Positions 8,064 to 19,981 of a stretch of 64,000 bases of DNA are shown here, one piece after another. Position 1 is the first letter of the stretch, and each line of letters begins with the position of its first letter. Source of the DNA: JBFELU01 sp041572755 (GTDB taxonomy: Bacteria > Actinomycetota > Acidimicrobiia > Spongiisociales > UBA11373); the NCBI GenBank assembly GCA_041572755.1, contig JBFFRY010000008.1, positions 1 through 64,000 of the forward strand. Reading direction: 5' to 3'. A program made the translations under genes and the position numbers. The notes beneath the pieces were generated by a model. It did not search any database, was not told the origin of the DNA, and saw only the letters and a list, made by a program, of their open reading frames with translations.

Positions 8064-9114
8064 GATCGGAGAACAGCGCCGCCAAGGCGAGATCGGCGCG
8101 TTGATTGGCTTCCAGGGATTCGATCGTCGTGAGGACCCGTTCCGCTTTGGCCACCGCAGATCCGGCGGTCACGCGGGTGAGATCGGCGCCCGACACATCG
8201 GGATTCCTCGCCGGGGCTCCCAACTGGGCGGCGGCGGCATCCCGGTACCACGAGGCGAGGATCTCCAGCCCGGTCACGTGCAGCGCGGCGGTGGCCCGCT
8301 TGCGCTCCCGCTCGTGGCGATCCTTGAGGACCCGAATCGATGCCGCATCGCCCGGCGAGCCGTCGACTTCCTCCTGTTGACGCGCCTCGAGGCCCTCCAG
8401 CAGCGGGCCCGAGGCGGCCGCCAACTCCTCGGCGAGGCGAAACGCCGAGCCGGGTTGCGGATCGAGGCGGGCCGGGATCCCGAGCCATGCCGATCGGAAC
8501 GCGGCTACCTCCGGCTGGGTTGCCAGCATCAGGGCCAGTCCGGGACGGCCACCCGACGTCCCTGCGGCATGTCGGGCCTGATCCTCGGCCACGCCCTGCG
8601 CCGCCAAACCGGCCGCGATGTCCTCCTCGGGAACTCGGCCGAAGAACACCGTCCTTGAACGGCTGGCGATGGTGGCGGGAAGATCGTCCTCAGATTCGGT
8701 CACGAGCACGAAGACGGTCGTCGAGGTCGGTTCCTCCAGGGTCTTGAGCAGCGCATTGGCGGCCCCGTCGTTCATCATCCCCGCCTCCTCGAAGAGGAAG
8801 ACCTTGCGGTCGGCCTCGACCGGAGCCAGAACCGCCTGCGCCACCGTGGCTCGGGCCCGATCGACGCCGAGCGAGGTCCGGCCGTCCGGTTCGACGATCA
8901 TCAGATCCGGGTGACGGCCCGCCAGCACCCGTCGCCGGCACTGTTCGGCCCCATCGGGGCAGAGCAGCAGCGAGGCAAACCGGCGGGCGATCGTCGCCTT
9001 GCCCACCCCGGCCCGACCCACGAAGAGATACGAGTGGGTGGGGGCCGAGGCTTCGACCGAGAGCAACTCGATCACTCCCTCGTGTCCGATCACATCGGCA
9101 AATGGGCTCACCAT
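8047..9114 (-). CDS. holB: DNA polymerase III delta-prime subunit
   Basis: 355 aa from ATG 9114, which overlaps the tmk stop by seven bases. The AAA+ clamp-loader core is clear: P-loop GRAGVGKATIARR, a reduced zinc-binding stretch (LLCPDGAEQC) in which only two of the usual four cysteines remain, acidic FLFEEAGMMN, sensor-1 LKTLEEP and the SRSRTVFFG region. The protein is part of the gamma/tau-delta-delta-prime complex that loads the sliding clamp. Placement after tmk matches the common actinobacterial order. Confidence 0.9.
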   Translation of the reverse strand: MVSPFADVIGHEGVIELLSVEASAPTHSYLFVGRAGVGKATIARRFASLLLCPDGAEQCRRRVLAGRHPDLMIVEPDGRTSLGVDRARATVAQAVLAPVEADRKVFLFEEAGMMNDGAANALLKTLEEPTSTTVFVLVTESEDDLPATIASRSRTVFFGRVPEEDIAAGLAAQGVAEDQARHAAGTSGGRPGLALMLATQPEVAAFRSAWLGIPARLDPQPGSAFRLAEELAAASGPLLEGLEARQQEEVDGSPGDAASIRVLKDRHERERKRATAALHVTGLEILASWYRDAAAAQLGAPARNPDVSGADLTRVTAGSAVAKAERVLTTIESLEANQRADLALAALFSDLAAPA

Positions 9115-9713
9115 CGGGCGGCCACCTGGCGCTCGGCAGCATCGACGACCTCGTCCAACGGCGCCGAGGCGTCGATCACGACAAACCGGTCGGGCTCGGC
9201 GGCGGCCAGCTCGTCGTAGGCCGCCGCAACCTTCACCTGCAGCGACAGACCCTCGGTACTGATCCGATCCGCGTAGTCCTCCCTGGCGAGACCCTGTTCG
9301 GGGTCGAGGCGCAGCAGCACCACCAGCGCCGGCCAGACGCCCTGGAGCCCCGCTTCGTTCACCGTCCGCACCTCCGGGATGCCGAGCCCGCGGGCGCCGC
9401 CCTGATAGGCGAGCGACGAGTACACGCATCGGTCCGACACCACCGCTTTTCCCGCAGCGAGCGCCGGACCCACGATCTCGGCCGCCAGTTCGGCCCGGGC
9501 CGCCGCAAACAGCAGCGCCTCGGTCCAATCGGCCATCGACCCGCCGCGGCCCAAGAGCACAGACCGAATCGCCTCGCCCGTCGGGGTCCCGCCGGGTTCC
9601 CGGACTTCGATCAAGTCGAAACCCCGGCGGCGAAGCCGCTCGGCGAGTGCCTCGGAGACGGTCGTCTTGCCGGCACCGTCGACTCCCTCAACGGCGGCAT
9701 AGCGGGCGGTCAT
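9108..9713 (-). CDS. tmk: Thymidylate kinase
   Basis: 201 aa, standard length. Conserved elements are the P-loop VEGVDGAGKTTVSEAL at residues 8-23, the dTMP-binding IEVREPGGTPTGEAIR, and the DRCVYSSLAYQG segment. The enzyme phosphorylates dTMP to dTDP with ATP in DNA precursor synthesis. It overlaps the MFS gene upstream by four bases and holB downstream by seven, so the three are probably translated from one message. Confidence 0.95.
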   Translation of the reverse strand: MTARYAAVEGVDGAGKTTVSEALAERLRRRGFDLIEVREPGGTPTGEAIRSVLLGRGGSMADWTEALLFAAARAELAAEIVGPALAAGKAVVSDRCVYSSLAYQGGARGLGIPEVRTVNEAGLQGVWPALVVLLRLDPEQGLAREDYADRISTEGLSLQVKVAAAYDELAAAEPDRFVVIDASAPLDEVVDAAERQVAARW

Positions 9714-11140
9714 GGCTCCTCGGGAGGCTCAGGGACGATGTCGACTTCCGAAGTGTCCTCCCCGGCTCCGGACACCCGGCGTCGATACGAGCGGAAGGCA
9801 TCGGAGGCGGCTTCGAGCGATTCGCGGCGCCTCTCGCTGGGGAGCATCTCCCAGATGAGGTCCCGGGTCGCCCACAGCGTCGCCAACCCACTGAGAATCG
9901 TGACCAGGCCTCCCACCACCAACACCATCCGCGATCCCTCGGAGAGCAGCCCGGGCAGCCTGTCGTCGAAGAGATCGGCGAGCGGCAGGGCGATCATCAT
10001 CGATGTCAGCAGTCCGATCCGCATCAACGAGAAGAGAGCGGCGAAGGTCCGGCCCCGGATCCCGTCCTCCGCTTGCTCGTGGAGGTGGGCGAAGCCGAGC
10101 ACGTAGGCCGATCCCGCCCCGACCCCCATCACCGTGATCCAGCCGACCCCACCGAGGATGGTCTTGATGAACCCCTCAGCCCCGAGACCGACCCCGGTGA
10201 TCAACAGCGCCAGCCCGAACGACACGTCCTTGTGTTCGAGCCGAGGTCCGAAGATCGTCACCATGATGATGCCCAGTCCGGCACCGAGACCGAACGCGGT
10301 CAGGAGGGCCGGGAAGCCGGAGGAACCGGCGTCCAGGACGTCCGTCGAGTAAGGCTTGCCGAGGACGATGACGATTCCGCTCCCCGCCAGCGCAGCGGTC
10401 ATCGCCATCACCACCGGCCGCACTCGCGGATGGGTGGCCACGAACTTCACACCAGTCTTGAGGTCACGCAGCGGCGCCATCAGGTCGAGCCGGCTGCGAC
10501 GCCGGCGCTCCGCGCCGAGGTCGTGGCCCAGCAGCGGAAGGGTGAACACGATCGACCCGGACACGAGATAGGTGATCGCATCCACGAAGAAGGCCATGCC
10601 CTCATGGCTGCCCGGCAACAGTCCCCAAAGAGTGAAGTGCGACGCCAGCGGCGACAGCGCCAGGAATATGCCGGCCCCCAGTGGGAACGTGCCGTAGGCG
10701 GCGCTCAGCGACAAGCTGTTCGCTTGCACCAGTTCGTTGCGCTGCACCAGGGTGGGAACCGCCGCCTCCTTGGCCGGCTGGAACACCAGCGTGAGACCTT
10801 CGAGAGCGAGATTCACCAGCACCAGGTATTCAATCGACCTGACGAAGGCCAGTGAGAACACCAACGCGGCCCGCCCCACTTCGACCGCCACCATGACGTG
10901 CTTGCGGTTGAGCCGATCGGCGATCACGCCACCCACCGCGGCGAAGAAGAGTCCCGGCACGATCCGGGACGTCAGCGCCAGCACGATGCCGCTTCCCCCG
11001 GCGAGCTCGTCGGCGAGAGACAGGGTTGCCAGGATGGCGACCCAATCACCGATGCTGCTCACCAGACCGGCGCGCCACAGGCGCGCAAACGGGCCCGATT
11101 TCATCAGAGCCCAGGTTGAACGGGGGGGCGCCTCGGTCAC
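9710..11140 (-). CDS. MFS transporter (DHA3-like)
   Basis: 476 aa starting at GTG 11140. About twelve hydrophobic segments are visible, with the MFS loop motif GGVIADRLNRKHVMV between segments 2 and 3. A cytosolic C-terminal tail (residues about 430-476) is charged. The family exports drugs or small metabolites; no substrate can be assigned. The gene sits between topA and tmk and overlaps tmk by four bases, an insertion into a replication gene order that in many relatives lacks a transporter. Confidence 0.85.
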   Translation of the reverse strand: MTEAPPRSTWALMKSGPFARLWRAGLVSSIGDWVAILATLSLADELAGGSGIVLALTSRIVPGLFFAAVGGVIADRLNRKHVMVAVEVGRAALVFSLAFVRSIEYLVLVNLALEGLTLVFQPAKEAAVPTLVQRNELVQANSLSLSAAYGTFPLGAGIFLALSPLASHFTLWGLLPGSHEGMAFFVDAITYLVSGSIVFTLPLLGHDLGAERRRRSRLDLMAPLRDLKTGVKFVATHPRVRPVVMAMTAALAGSGIVIVLGKPYSTDVLDAGSSGFPALLTAFGLGAGLGIIMVTIFGPRLEHKDVSFGLALLITGVGLGAEGFIKTILGGVGWITVMGVGAGSAYVLGFAHLHEQAEDGIRGRTFAALFSLMRIGLLTSMMIALPLADLFDDRLPGLLSEGSRMVLVVGGLVTILSGLATLWATRDLIWEMLPSERRRESLEAASDAFRSYRRRVSGAGEDTSEVDIVPEPPEEP

Positions 11141-11175
11141 CGAAGGGAGCGTATCAGAGCCCCTGCCGGGGGCCG

Positions 11176-13773
11176 CTACGACTCGGCCGGCGGACAGGGC
11201 TTGTAGGTCTTGCCCTGCGACTCCAACTTGGTGCGGCGCATCGCCAGCAGCTCGGAGGCCCGCTCGAGGGTGATCGTCTCGATGGAATCCTCGCGCCGCA
11301 GCGAGGCGTTCACCGACCCATCGGTCACATAGGGTCCGAACCGCCCGTCGCGCAGGGTCACCGCACAGCCCGTCGCCGGATCGACACCGAGCTCCCGAAG
11401 CGGCTCTGCGCTACGCGACCCCCGGCGCCGTTTCGGCTGGGCGAACAGCGCCAGCGCCTCGGGGAGGGTGACTGCAAAGATCTGCTCCTCGCTCTCCAGA
11501 CTGCGAGTGTCCTTGCCCCGCTTGAGATAGGGCCCGTAGCGACCGTTGTGCGAGGTGATCTCCTCGCCGGATTCGGGATCGGTGCCGACGGTACGAGGCA
11601 GCGACAGGAGCGACAGAGCCTCGGGGAGCCCGACCGTTTCGAGATCCATGGAGGAGAACAACGAGGCCGTCTTCGGCTTCCCTTCGACGTCGTCTGTATG
11701 GCCCAGCTGCAGATAGGGGCCGAATCGGCCGGAGCGGGCGATCACTTCGAGCCCGGTCTCCGGGTCGGTGCCCACGATGCGGTCCCCGTTGGGAGCATCC
11801 AACAGGGCTCTTGCCGCCTCGAGTGTGAGCTCATCGGGGGCCATGTCCTCAGGGATGCTCACCCGATCCTCACCTCGCTCCAGGTAGGGGCCGTAGCGGC
11901 CCACCCGTGCCACGATCGTTCCGACGTCGTCCTCGCCGATGGGGATCGAGTTGATCTGTCGCGCGTCGATGTCGCCCAGTCCCTCGGACACCGATTTCTT
12001 CAGGCCGGCTTGGCCGTTCCCGAAGTAGAAGCGCGAAAGCCACGGGGTGGCGTCTTCGGCTCCGGTGGCGATGCGGTCGAGGTCGGACTCCATGCGCGCC
12101 GTGAACTCGAAGTCGACGAGACCGCCGAAGTGCTGCACCAGCAGCGCCACGGTGGCGAAGGCGGTGAAGGACGGTACGAGCGCGGTCCCCCGCTTGAACA
12201 CGTACCCCCGGTCCTGCACGGTCTGGATGATCGAGGCATAGGTCGAGGGCCGCCCGATCCCCAACTCCTCCAACCGGCGCACCAGCGAGGCCTCGGTGAA
12301 CCTGGCGGGGGGCTTGGTCTCGTGACCCTTGGCCTCGAGGGAATCCGCGGTGAGCGGGTCCTCCTCCTCGAGCGGTGGGAGTCGCCGCTCCTGATCCTCC
12401 AGCTCGGCATCGGGGTCGTCGGAGCCCTCGACATAGGCCCGGAGGAATCCCGGGAAGTGGATCACCTTGCCCGACGTGGCGAACTCGGCATCGCGGCCGT
12501 CGGCTGAGATTCCACCCAGCCGCACCGCCACGCTCTCCCCTCTGGCGTCGGCCATCTGGCAGGCGACGGTCCGCTTCCAGATCAGGTCGTAGAGCCGGGC
12601 CTCTTCCGGTGAGACCTCCCGCGCCACCTGATCGGGAGTGCGGAAGGACTCGCCGGCCGGCCGGATCGCCTCATGCGCCTCTTGGGCATTGCGAACCTTG
12701 CTGCGGTAGATGCGGGGAGCGTCCGGGAGGTACTCGGAGCCGTAGAGGCGGCCCACCTGATCCCTGGCCGCCGCTACGGCTGCCTCCGAGAGGGCGGTCG
12801 AGTCGGTCCGCATGTAGGTGATGTACCCGTTCTCATAGAGCCGCTGCGCCACCTGCATGGTGCGTTGCGACGAGTAGCGCAGCTTTCGCCCGGCCTCTTG
12901 CTGGAGCGTCGAGGTCCGGAACGGTGGATACGGAGAACGGCGGTAGGGCTTGCGCTCGACGGTGCGCACCGAGAACGCCGCGTCGGCCAGGTCCGTCATG
13001 AGCTCTTCGGCACCACCCTGGTCGAGGAGCACCACATCGTCGCGTTTCGGCGCTCCGACCTCGTCGAAGTCCTTGCCGGTGGCGACCCGAACCCCATCGA
13101 CCGAGACAAGCGTCGCCGTGAAGCGACCGGCATCGGCGGTGAGGAAGGTCCCCTCGAGGTCCCAGTACGAGGCCGAGCGGAACTGCATGCGCTCCCGCTC
13201 CCGCTCGACGAGGATCCGCACCGCCGGGCTTTGCACCCTTCCCGCCGAGAGGCCGGGCCGCACCATCTTCCACAGCACGGGGGAGACTTCGTATCCAAAG
13301 AGCCGATCGAGGATACGGCGAGCCTCTTGGGCGTCGACGAGCCGTCGATCGAGGTCTCGGGGTTCGGCGAGGGCATGCTGGATGGCCTCCGGGGTGATCT
13401 CGTGGAACACCATCCGCCGGACCGGCACCTTCGGGCTGAGCACCTCGAGAAGGTGCCAGGCGATCGATTCCCCCTCCCGATCCTCATCGGTGGCGAGGTA
13501 CAGCTCGCTTGCTTCCTTGAGCAGCCTCCGCAGCTTGGTTATCTGCTGCTTCTTCTCTCCAGGGACGACGTAAAGCGGCTTGAAGTCGTTCTCCACGTCG
13601 ACTCCGAGGCGGGCCCACTCCTCCTGTTTGAGGGCTTTGGGGACATCGTCGGCACGGCGCGGCAGGTCGCGCACATGACCGATCGACGACTCGACGGTGA
13701 AGTCGACGCCGAGGAATCCGGCGATCGTACGCGCCTTGGCAGGCGACTCGACGATGACGAGTTTCGTTGACAT
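11176..13773 (-). CDS. topA: DNA topoisomerase I
   Basis: 865 aa. The TOPRIM domain opens the protein (KLVIVESPAKARTI, with the catalytic Glu, then YLATDEDREGESIAWHL with the DxD acids). The active-site Tyr is in YITYMRTDS at about residue 319. The C-terminal third carries repeated toprim-C modules (for example GRYGPYLERG, GRFGPYLQLG, GRYGPYLKRG, GRFGPYVTDG) instead of zinc fingers, as in other actinobacterial enzymes. It relaxes negative supercoils. ATG 13773 follows GAGAGGAC and a clear sigma-70-type promoter at 13826-13854. Confidence 0.97.
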   Translation of the reverse strand: MSTKLVIVESPAKARTIAGFLGVDFTVESSIGHVRDLPRRADDVPKALKQEEWARLGVDVENDFKPLYVVPGEKKQQITKLRRLLKEASELYLATDEDREGESIAWHLLEVLSPKVPVRRMVFHEITPEAIQHALAEPRDLDRRLVDAQEARRILDRLFGYEVSPVLWKMVRPGLSAGRVQSPAVRILVERERERMQFRSASYWDLEGTFLTADAGRFTATLVSVDGVRVATGKDFDEVGAPKRDDVVLLDQGGAEELMTDLADAAFSVRTVERKPYRRSPYPPFRTSTLQQEAGRKLRYSSQRTMQVAQRLYENGYITYMRTDSTALSEAAVAAARDQVGRLYGSEYLPDAPRIYRSKVRNAQEAHEAIRPAGESFRTPDQVAREVSPEEARLYDLIWKRTVACQMADARGESVAVRLGGISADGRDAEFATSGKVIHFPGFLRAYVEGSDDPDAELEDQERRLPPLEEEDPLTADSLEAKGHETKPPARFTEASLVRRLEELGIGRPSTYASIIQTVQDRGYVFKRGTALVPSFTAFATVALLVQHFGGLVDFEFTARMESDLDRIATGAEDATPWLSRFYFGNGQAGLKKSVSEGLGDIDARQINSIPIGEDDVGTIVARVGRYGPYLERGEDRVSIPEDMAPDELTLEAARALLDAPNGDRIVGTDPETGLEVIARSGRFGPYLQLGHTDDVEGKPKTASLFSSMDLETVGLPEALSLLSLPRTVGTDPESGEEITSHNGRYGPYLKRGKDTRSLESEEQIFAVTLPEALALFAQPKRRRGSRSAEPLRELGVDPATGCAVTLRDGRFGPYVTDGSVNASLRREDSIETITLERASELLAMRRTKLESQGKTYKPCPPAES

Positions 13774-13825
13774 GTCCTCTCGAGGCAGCGTGCACCACGC
13801 CGCAAATTGGGGGGAATCGACCTCA

Positions 13826-13854
13826 CTTCTACGACCAGTCGGCGCCTATGTCAA
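13826..13854 (-). promoter_or_regulatory. Sigma-70-like promoter of topA
   Basis: On the minus strand TTGACA (13854-13849) is followed by a 17-base spacer and TAGAAG (13831-13826). This gives a leader of about 45-50 bases before ATG 13773. It is the only classical -35/-10 pair in the window that I found with near-consensus -35. The -35 overlaps the last codons of the glycosyltransferase gene. Confidence 0.6.
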
Positions 13855-14936
13855 GGTTCGAACGTGGAGGAGCCGCCGGCGATGGCCTCTTCGAGACCGG
13901 CGCGGAGCCGGGTCACCACCGCCTCCCAGGTGAAGTCCTCGGCGACGCGGCGTCGGCCTGCCGTTCCCATGGACCGGGCCGCGTCGGGGTCGGCGAGGAG
14001 CATGGCGATCCCCTCGTCGAGGTCTGAATCCCGCCGCACGATGTAGCCGGTCACGCCGGGGACGACGGTCTCGGGGCTGCCGCCTGAGTCACCGGCGAGC
14101 ACCGGGATCCCGGTCGCCCCGGCTTCGAGGAACACCAGACCGAGGCCCTCCACCTCGAGGCCGAACCACCGTGACCGGCACGGCATGGCGAACAGTGTCA
14201 TCTCCCGATACAGCCCGGGGAGCTCGGACCATGGGACTCCCACTTCGAAACGGGCCGGGATTCCCAGCCGCTCGGCAGCGGATCGCAGCCGCTGCTCCTG
14301 ACGGCCGGATCCGACCAGCAGCACCTCGGCGTCGAGGCCGGTCCGGCGCAGCCGGGCAACGGCTTCGAGGACCCGGCGCTGGCCCTTGCGAGGCACGAAA
14401 CGGCTCACGCACCCGACCACCGGATTGACCGGGGCCGCCGATGCCGGCCGGAAGGCCTCGACGTCGACGCCCGCCCCGACGTACCGGACCGTCTTTCCGG
14501 TGAGACGCTCCACTCTCCCCGCCGTGAAGCGGCTCACCGCAAAGCGGACATCGGCATCCCGGAGGGGCCGGCGCAGCAGTTGCCTGGTGACCGGGAGCGC
14601 GGCCGGGATCGTCACCTCGGCCCCGTGGCACAGGACTGCATAGGGGACACCGGTCGTCCTGCGCAGCCCGGAACCCAGGAACGTGAGCGGATGGGGCGCA
14701 CCGAAGAGCACCACATCCGGCTTGAACTCGGCGATGTGGCCTTCGATCCACGAGCGCACCCGCCGGGTGGGCCACATGAAGGCCCGGTCGCCCCGCATCA
14801 CGCCGGGGTCGTCACCCTCGTCGGCCGGCGCCAGCACCCGAATCGGATCCGGGTAGGCGGCCACCAGGTTGCCGAGGTACTGCTGGATGCCGCCCGGCTT
14901 CGGCGGATAGTCGTTGGTGACGAGGAGCACCCGCAT
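13851..14936 (-). CDS. GT4-family glycosyltransferase (PimB-like)
   Basis: 361 aa from ATG 14936, two bases after the phosphatase stop. The N-terminal Rossmann lobe starts MRVLLVTNDYPPKPGGIQ, with the glycine-rich acceptor loop. The C-terminal lobe has VGCVSRFVPRKGQ, VLLVGSGRQEQRL and the nucleotide-sugar site GLGLVFLEAGATGIPV, equivalent to the EX7E motif region. Such enzymes move a sugar (often mannose from GDP-mannose) onto lipid or glycan acceptors; actinobacterial PimB is a close functional model. The donor and acceptor remain inferred. Coupled with the upstream phosphatase gene. Confidence 0.85.
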   Translation of the reverse strand: MRVLLVTNDYPPKPGGIQQYLGNLVAAYPDPIRVLAPADEGDDPGVMRGDRAFMWPTRRVRSWIEGHIAEFKPDVVLFGAPHPLTFLGSGLRRTTGVPYAVLCHGAEVTIPAALPVTRQLLRRPLRDADVRFAVSRFTAGRVERLTGKTVRYVGAGVDVEAFRPASAAPVNPVVGCVSRFVPRKGQRRVLEAVARLRRTGLDAEVLLVGSGRQEQRLRSAAERLGIPARFEVGVPWSELPGLYREMTLFAMPCRSRWFGLEVEGLGLVFLEAGATGIPVLAGDSGGSPETVVPGVTGYIVRRDSDLDEGIAMLLADPDAARSMGTAGRRRVAEDFTWEAVVTRLRAGLEEAIAGGSSTFEP

Positions 14937-14938
14937 CG

Positions 14939-16153
14939 TCAATACCCGATCACGCCGTAGCCGGAGAGAGCCGGGCCGGTCTCCCCGAGCCGCACGCTCG
15001 TCACCGACGTGTTGCGGGGCAGTGCCAGCCGGTGACGCCGACCGAAATCGATCCCCAGCACCCGAACGGCGTAGCCACGGATGATGGCGCCGTGGGTGAT
15101 CAGGGCCGGGCGGTCGCCGAGACGCCCGACCTCCTCCACCACCTCTCCGAGGCGGGCCCCCGCCTCGGAGAGGGTCTCCCCATCGATCCCCCGGGGCAGG
15201 TCGCGGCCCTCCGCCATCACCGCCCGCCACTCTTCGGGGAACCGCTCCGAGATCTCGGCGGGGGTCAGGTCCTCCCATCGGCCGAAGTCCATCTCGGCCA
15301 GATCCTCGCGAACCACCGGCTCGATGTCTCGGGCGGCGCCGAGGATCGCCGCCGTCGCCCGGGCGCGCCGCCGCGGGGAACAGGCGATGTGGCTCACGCC
15401 GTTCAGCCAGGTCGCCAGATGGGCGGCCTGGCGTTCCCCCTCCTCGGTCAGCAGGCCCTCCCCGGTCCCCTGATAGCGCCCGTCGAGATTGGCCTGGGTC
15501 TGGGCGTGCCTGATGAGCGCCACCACCGGACCGACGATCTGGGGATGGGGGGTAACGGTCGTGTGAGACGAGTCGTTGAACGACAGCACCTGATGATCGC
15601 CGTCGGTTCCCTCCAGCACGGTCAGGGCGGTGTTCTCCACCCGGTCGACCGGCCAGGGGCGGCCTCGATCCCGAAAGCCGAGGAACCCGGCGACGATGCT
15701 GTGGATCGCCCCACCATGGGTGAGCACCGCGATGCGACGACCCTCCCCGTACCGTGCAATGAGGCTCCTCAGAGCGCCGTCGATTCGCCGACCGAACTCG
15801 CGCCAGGTCTCCCCACCTCCCAGCGACACGTCCTCCCCACGACCCAGTGCTTCCAGCTCGCTGCGATGGCGGACGATCACCTCCTCGCGGGTGAGGCCTT
15901 CCCACCGGCCGATATCGACCTCCCGCCAGGCCCGGTCGAGGATCGGGTCGAGACCGGCGATCTCGGCCGTCTCCAGTACCCGGCCGAGGTCGGAGGCGAT
16001 CACGACATCGAAGGGGTCCTCGGCGAGCCGGGTACCGAGGTCACCGGCCTGGCGTCGCCCCCGATCGGTGAGGGGAGCATCGCCCTGGCCCTGCCACACG
16101 TGCCCGACGTTGGCGGTTGTCTCGGCGTGGCGAACGAAGGTGATCGAGGTCAT
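14939..16153 (-). CDS. Tandem histidine-phosphatase (phosphoglycerate-mutase-like) fusion
   Basis: 404 aa with two complete domains of the histidine phosphatase superfamily. Domain 1 (1-200) has FVRHAETTAN with the catalytic RH, and LTHGGAIHS with the second His. Domain 2 (about 207-404) has LIRHAQTQAN and ITHGAIIRG. Both have an acidic general-acid region (REVDIGRWEGL; AEMDFGRWEDL). Single-domain relatives dephosphorylate sugar phosphates, phosphoglycerate or similar small substrates. The duplication, with both active sites intact, is unusual. It lies two bases from the glycosyltransferase, which suggests a shared glycan or sugar-phosphate pathway. Confidence 0.88.
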   Translation of the reverse strand: MTSITFVRHAETTANVGHVWQGQGDAPLTDRGRRQAGDLGTRLAEDPFDVVIASDLGRVLETAEIAGLDPILDRAWREVDIGRWEGLTREEVIVRHRSELEALGRGEDVSLGGGETWREFGRRIDGALRSLIARYGEGRRIAVLTHGGAIHSIVAGFLGFRDRGRPWPVDRVENTALTVLEGTDGDHQVLSFNDSSHTTVTPHPQIVGPVVALIRHAQTQANLDGRYQGTGEGLLTEEGERQAAHLATWLNGVSHIACSPRRRARATAAILGAARDIEPVVREDLAEMDFGRWEDLTPAEISERFPEEWRAVMAEGRDLPRGIDGETLSEAGARLGEVVEEVGRLGDRPALITHGAIIRGYAVRVLGIDFGRRHRLALPRNTSVTSVRLGETGPALSGYGVIGY

Positions 16154-16179
16154 TCCGACGCCGTAGGCTAGAGGAGCGG

Positions 16180-16373
16180 ATGATCCTCCAAATCATGGCC
16201 CAGGTCGACGACGACCGCGGCCTGCTCCTGCCCGACAGCGGAGGGGCTGCGGTTGTGTTCGTGTTGCTCGTGGCGATCGGAGCCGGGCTGTGGTTCCTGC
16301 TCCGAAGCACCCGCCGGCGGGCCGAGGACGAGTTCTGGGGTCGCCGCGGCGACGACGAGACCGAGGATCCCTC

Positions 16374-16377
<4 letters not shown>
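16180..16377 (+). CDS. Small single-pass membrane protein, 65 aa
   Basis: ATG 16180 follows GGAGCGG directly, a plausible ribosome site. The product has one membrane helix (about residues 24-41, VVFVLLVAIGAGLWFLL), then RSTRRR and an acidic tail, suggesting N-out, C-in topology. The gene is divergent from the tandem phosphatase and its stop overlaps that of the pyrophosphatase by four bases. No family is recognised. Confidence 0.5.
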
Positions 16378-18455
<2,078 letters not shown>

Positions 18456-18530
18456 GACCACTCCCCACAGAGACTCTGGAACGGCCCGGAGTATAGGAGT
18501 GGGACCGGCGTCCTCAGCAGCGGAGCAGCC

Positions 18531-19979
18531 CTACTTCCGCCACAGCTCCCGGGTGAAGAGGAGGAGGACCGGGAAGATCTCCAGGCGCCCCACGATCATG
18601 AGCGAAGAGAGCAGCCATTTCCCGGCCGCCGGCACCGCCAGGTAGTTGGCGGACGGCCCCACATCGCCGAGCCCGGGACCGATGTTGCCCAACGCCGAGG
18701 CCACCGCCGACGCGGAAGTCACCATGTCGAGGCCGGCACCGAGACTCGATTCGATCACCCCCATCGCCACCGTGCCGCTCATGAACAGCATCATGTAGAA
18801 GACGAAGAACGACTGAACGCTCTCGACGATGGCGTCCGGCACCGGTTCGGACCCGAGCCGGGCCACGAACACACCGCGCGGGTGGATCACCCGGCGCAGA
18901 TCGGCCCTGCCGGCGCTGGTCAGAACTCCGATCCGATACGTCTTGATGGCCCCGGCGGTAGAGCCGGCCATCCCTCCCACGAACATCAAGCCCACCGCGG
19001 CGATCTGCAACCCCGACACCCAAGCCCCGAAGTCGGCTGTTGCGTAGCCGGTGGTGGTGACCAGCGAGACAGCGGTGAACAACGAGTCCCGCACCGTTCC
19101 GGCGATCTCCCCACCCCACTCACCGACGACGAAGAACACCGTCGCCGCCCCGAGGATCATCAGATAGAGCCGGAACTCGGGGTGGCGTCCGTATTCGCGC
19201 GGGTCCTGGAGTCCCCTGAAGTGCAGGGCGAAGGAAGTCCCGGCCAGGATCATGAAGGCGATCACGACCCATTGCGAGTAGGCGCTGAAGGCGCCCAACG
19301 AACCGGCATGGGTGCCGAAGCCGCCGGTCGACATGGTGGTGAAGGCATGGGCCACCCCCTCGAAGAGGCTCATGTCTCCCAGGGTGAGCAACACGACCTC
19401 GAGGGCGGTGATCCCGACGTAGACCCACCACAGCCGGCGAGCCGTCTCCCGGAACCGCGGCGTCAACCTGTCGGGATGCGGTCCGGGCGATTCGGCCCGG
19501 GCGAGCTGGACGCCCCCCACCCCGAGGAGGGGCAAGATCGCCACGCTCAACACGATGATCCCCATCCCCCCCAGCCACTGCGTCAGCGCCCGCCACAACA
19601 GCACCCCCTTGCCGAGCACGGCGGGGTCCGGGAGGATCGACGAGCCGGTGGTGGTGAACCCGGCCGCCGTCTCGAAGAAGGCATTGGTCGGGCCGTCGAT
19701 CGATCCGGTCAGGAGGTAGGGCAGCGATCCGAAAGCGGCGATGGCGAACCACGACAGGCCGACTGCGGCAAAGCCCTCCCGGGCGGTCAGTTCGCCCTTT
19801 CGCCCCACCAAACGCCAGGCCAAGACCCCGGCGGCGACCGTTATCAGAGCGGCCAGGGCCATCCACCCGGCATCCGCTGTCTCACCGTAGATGAGGGCGA
19901 CGACGACGGCGATCAGCATCGACAAACCGGTGGCGGCGACTACGGCTCCAACGATGTAGACGAGCCGTCTGAGGTGCAT
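18531..19979 (-). CDS. trkH: TrkH-type potassium uptake channel subunit
   Basis: 482 aa, typical for TrkH/KtrB. It has repeated M1-P-M2-like units with filter-type segments (TTTGSSILPD, STGGFGTHAG, STAGAIK, SALGNIGPGLG). TrkH forms the K+-conducting pore in the inner membrane and requires the cytosolic TrkA regulator. The start ATG 19979 lies two bases after the trkA stop, so the two are translated together. Confidence 0.93.
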   Translation of the reverse strand: MHLRRLVYIVGAVVAATGLSMLIAVVVALIYGETADAGWMALAALITVAAGVLAWRLVGRKGELTAREGFAAVGLSWFAIAAFGSLPYLLTGSIDGPTNAFFETAAGFTTTGSSILPDPAVLGKGVLLWRALTQWLGGMGIIVLSVAILPLLGVGGVQLARAESPGPHPDRLTPRFRETARRLWWVYVGITALEVVLLTLGDMSLFEGVAHAFTTMSTGGFGTHAGSLGAFSAYSQWVVIAFMILAGTSFALHFRGLQDPREYGRHPEFRLYLMILGAATVFFVVGEWGGEIAGTVRDSLFTAVSLVTTTGYATADFGAWVSGLQIAAVGLMFVGGMAGSTAGAIKTYRIGVLTSAGRADLRRVIHPRGVFVARLGSEPVPDAIVESVQSFFVFYMMLFMSGTVAMGVIESSLGAGLDMVTSASAVASALGNIGPGLGDVGPSANYLAVPAAGKWLLSSLMIVGRLEIFPVLLLFTRELWRK

Positions 19980-19981
19980 GG

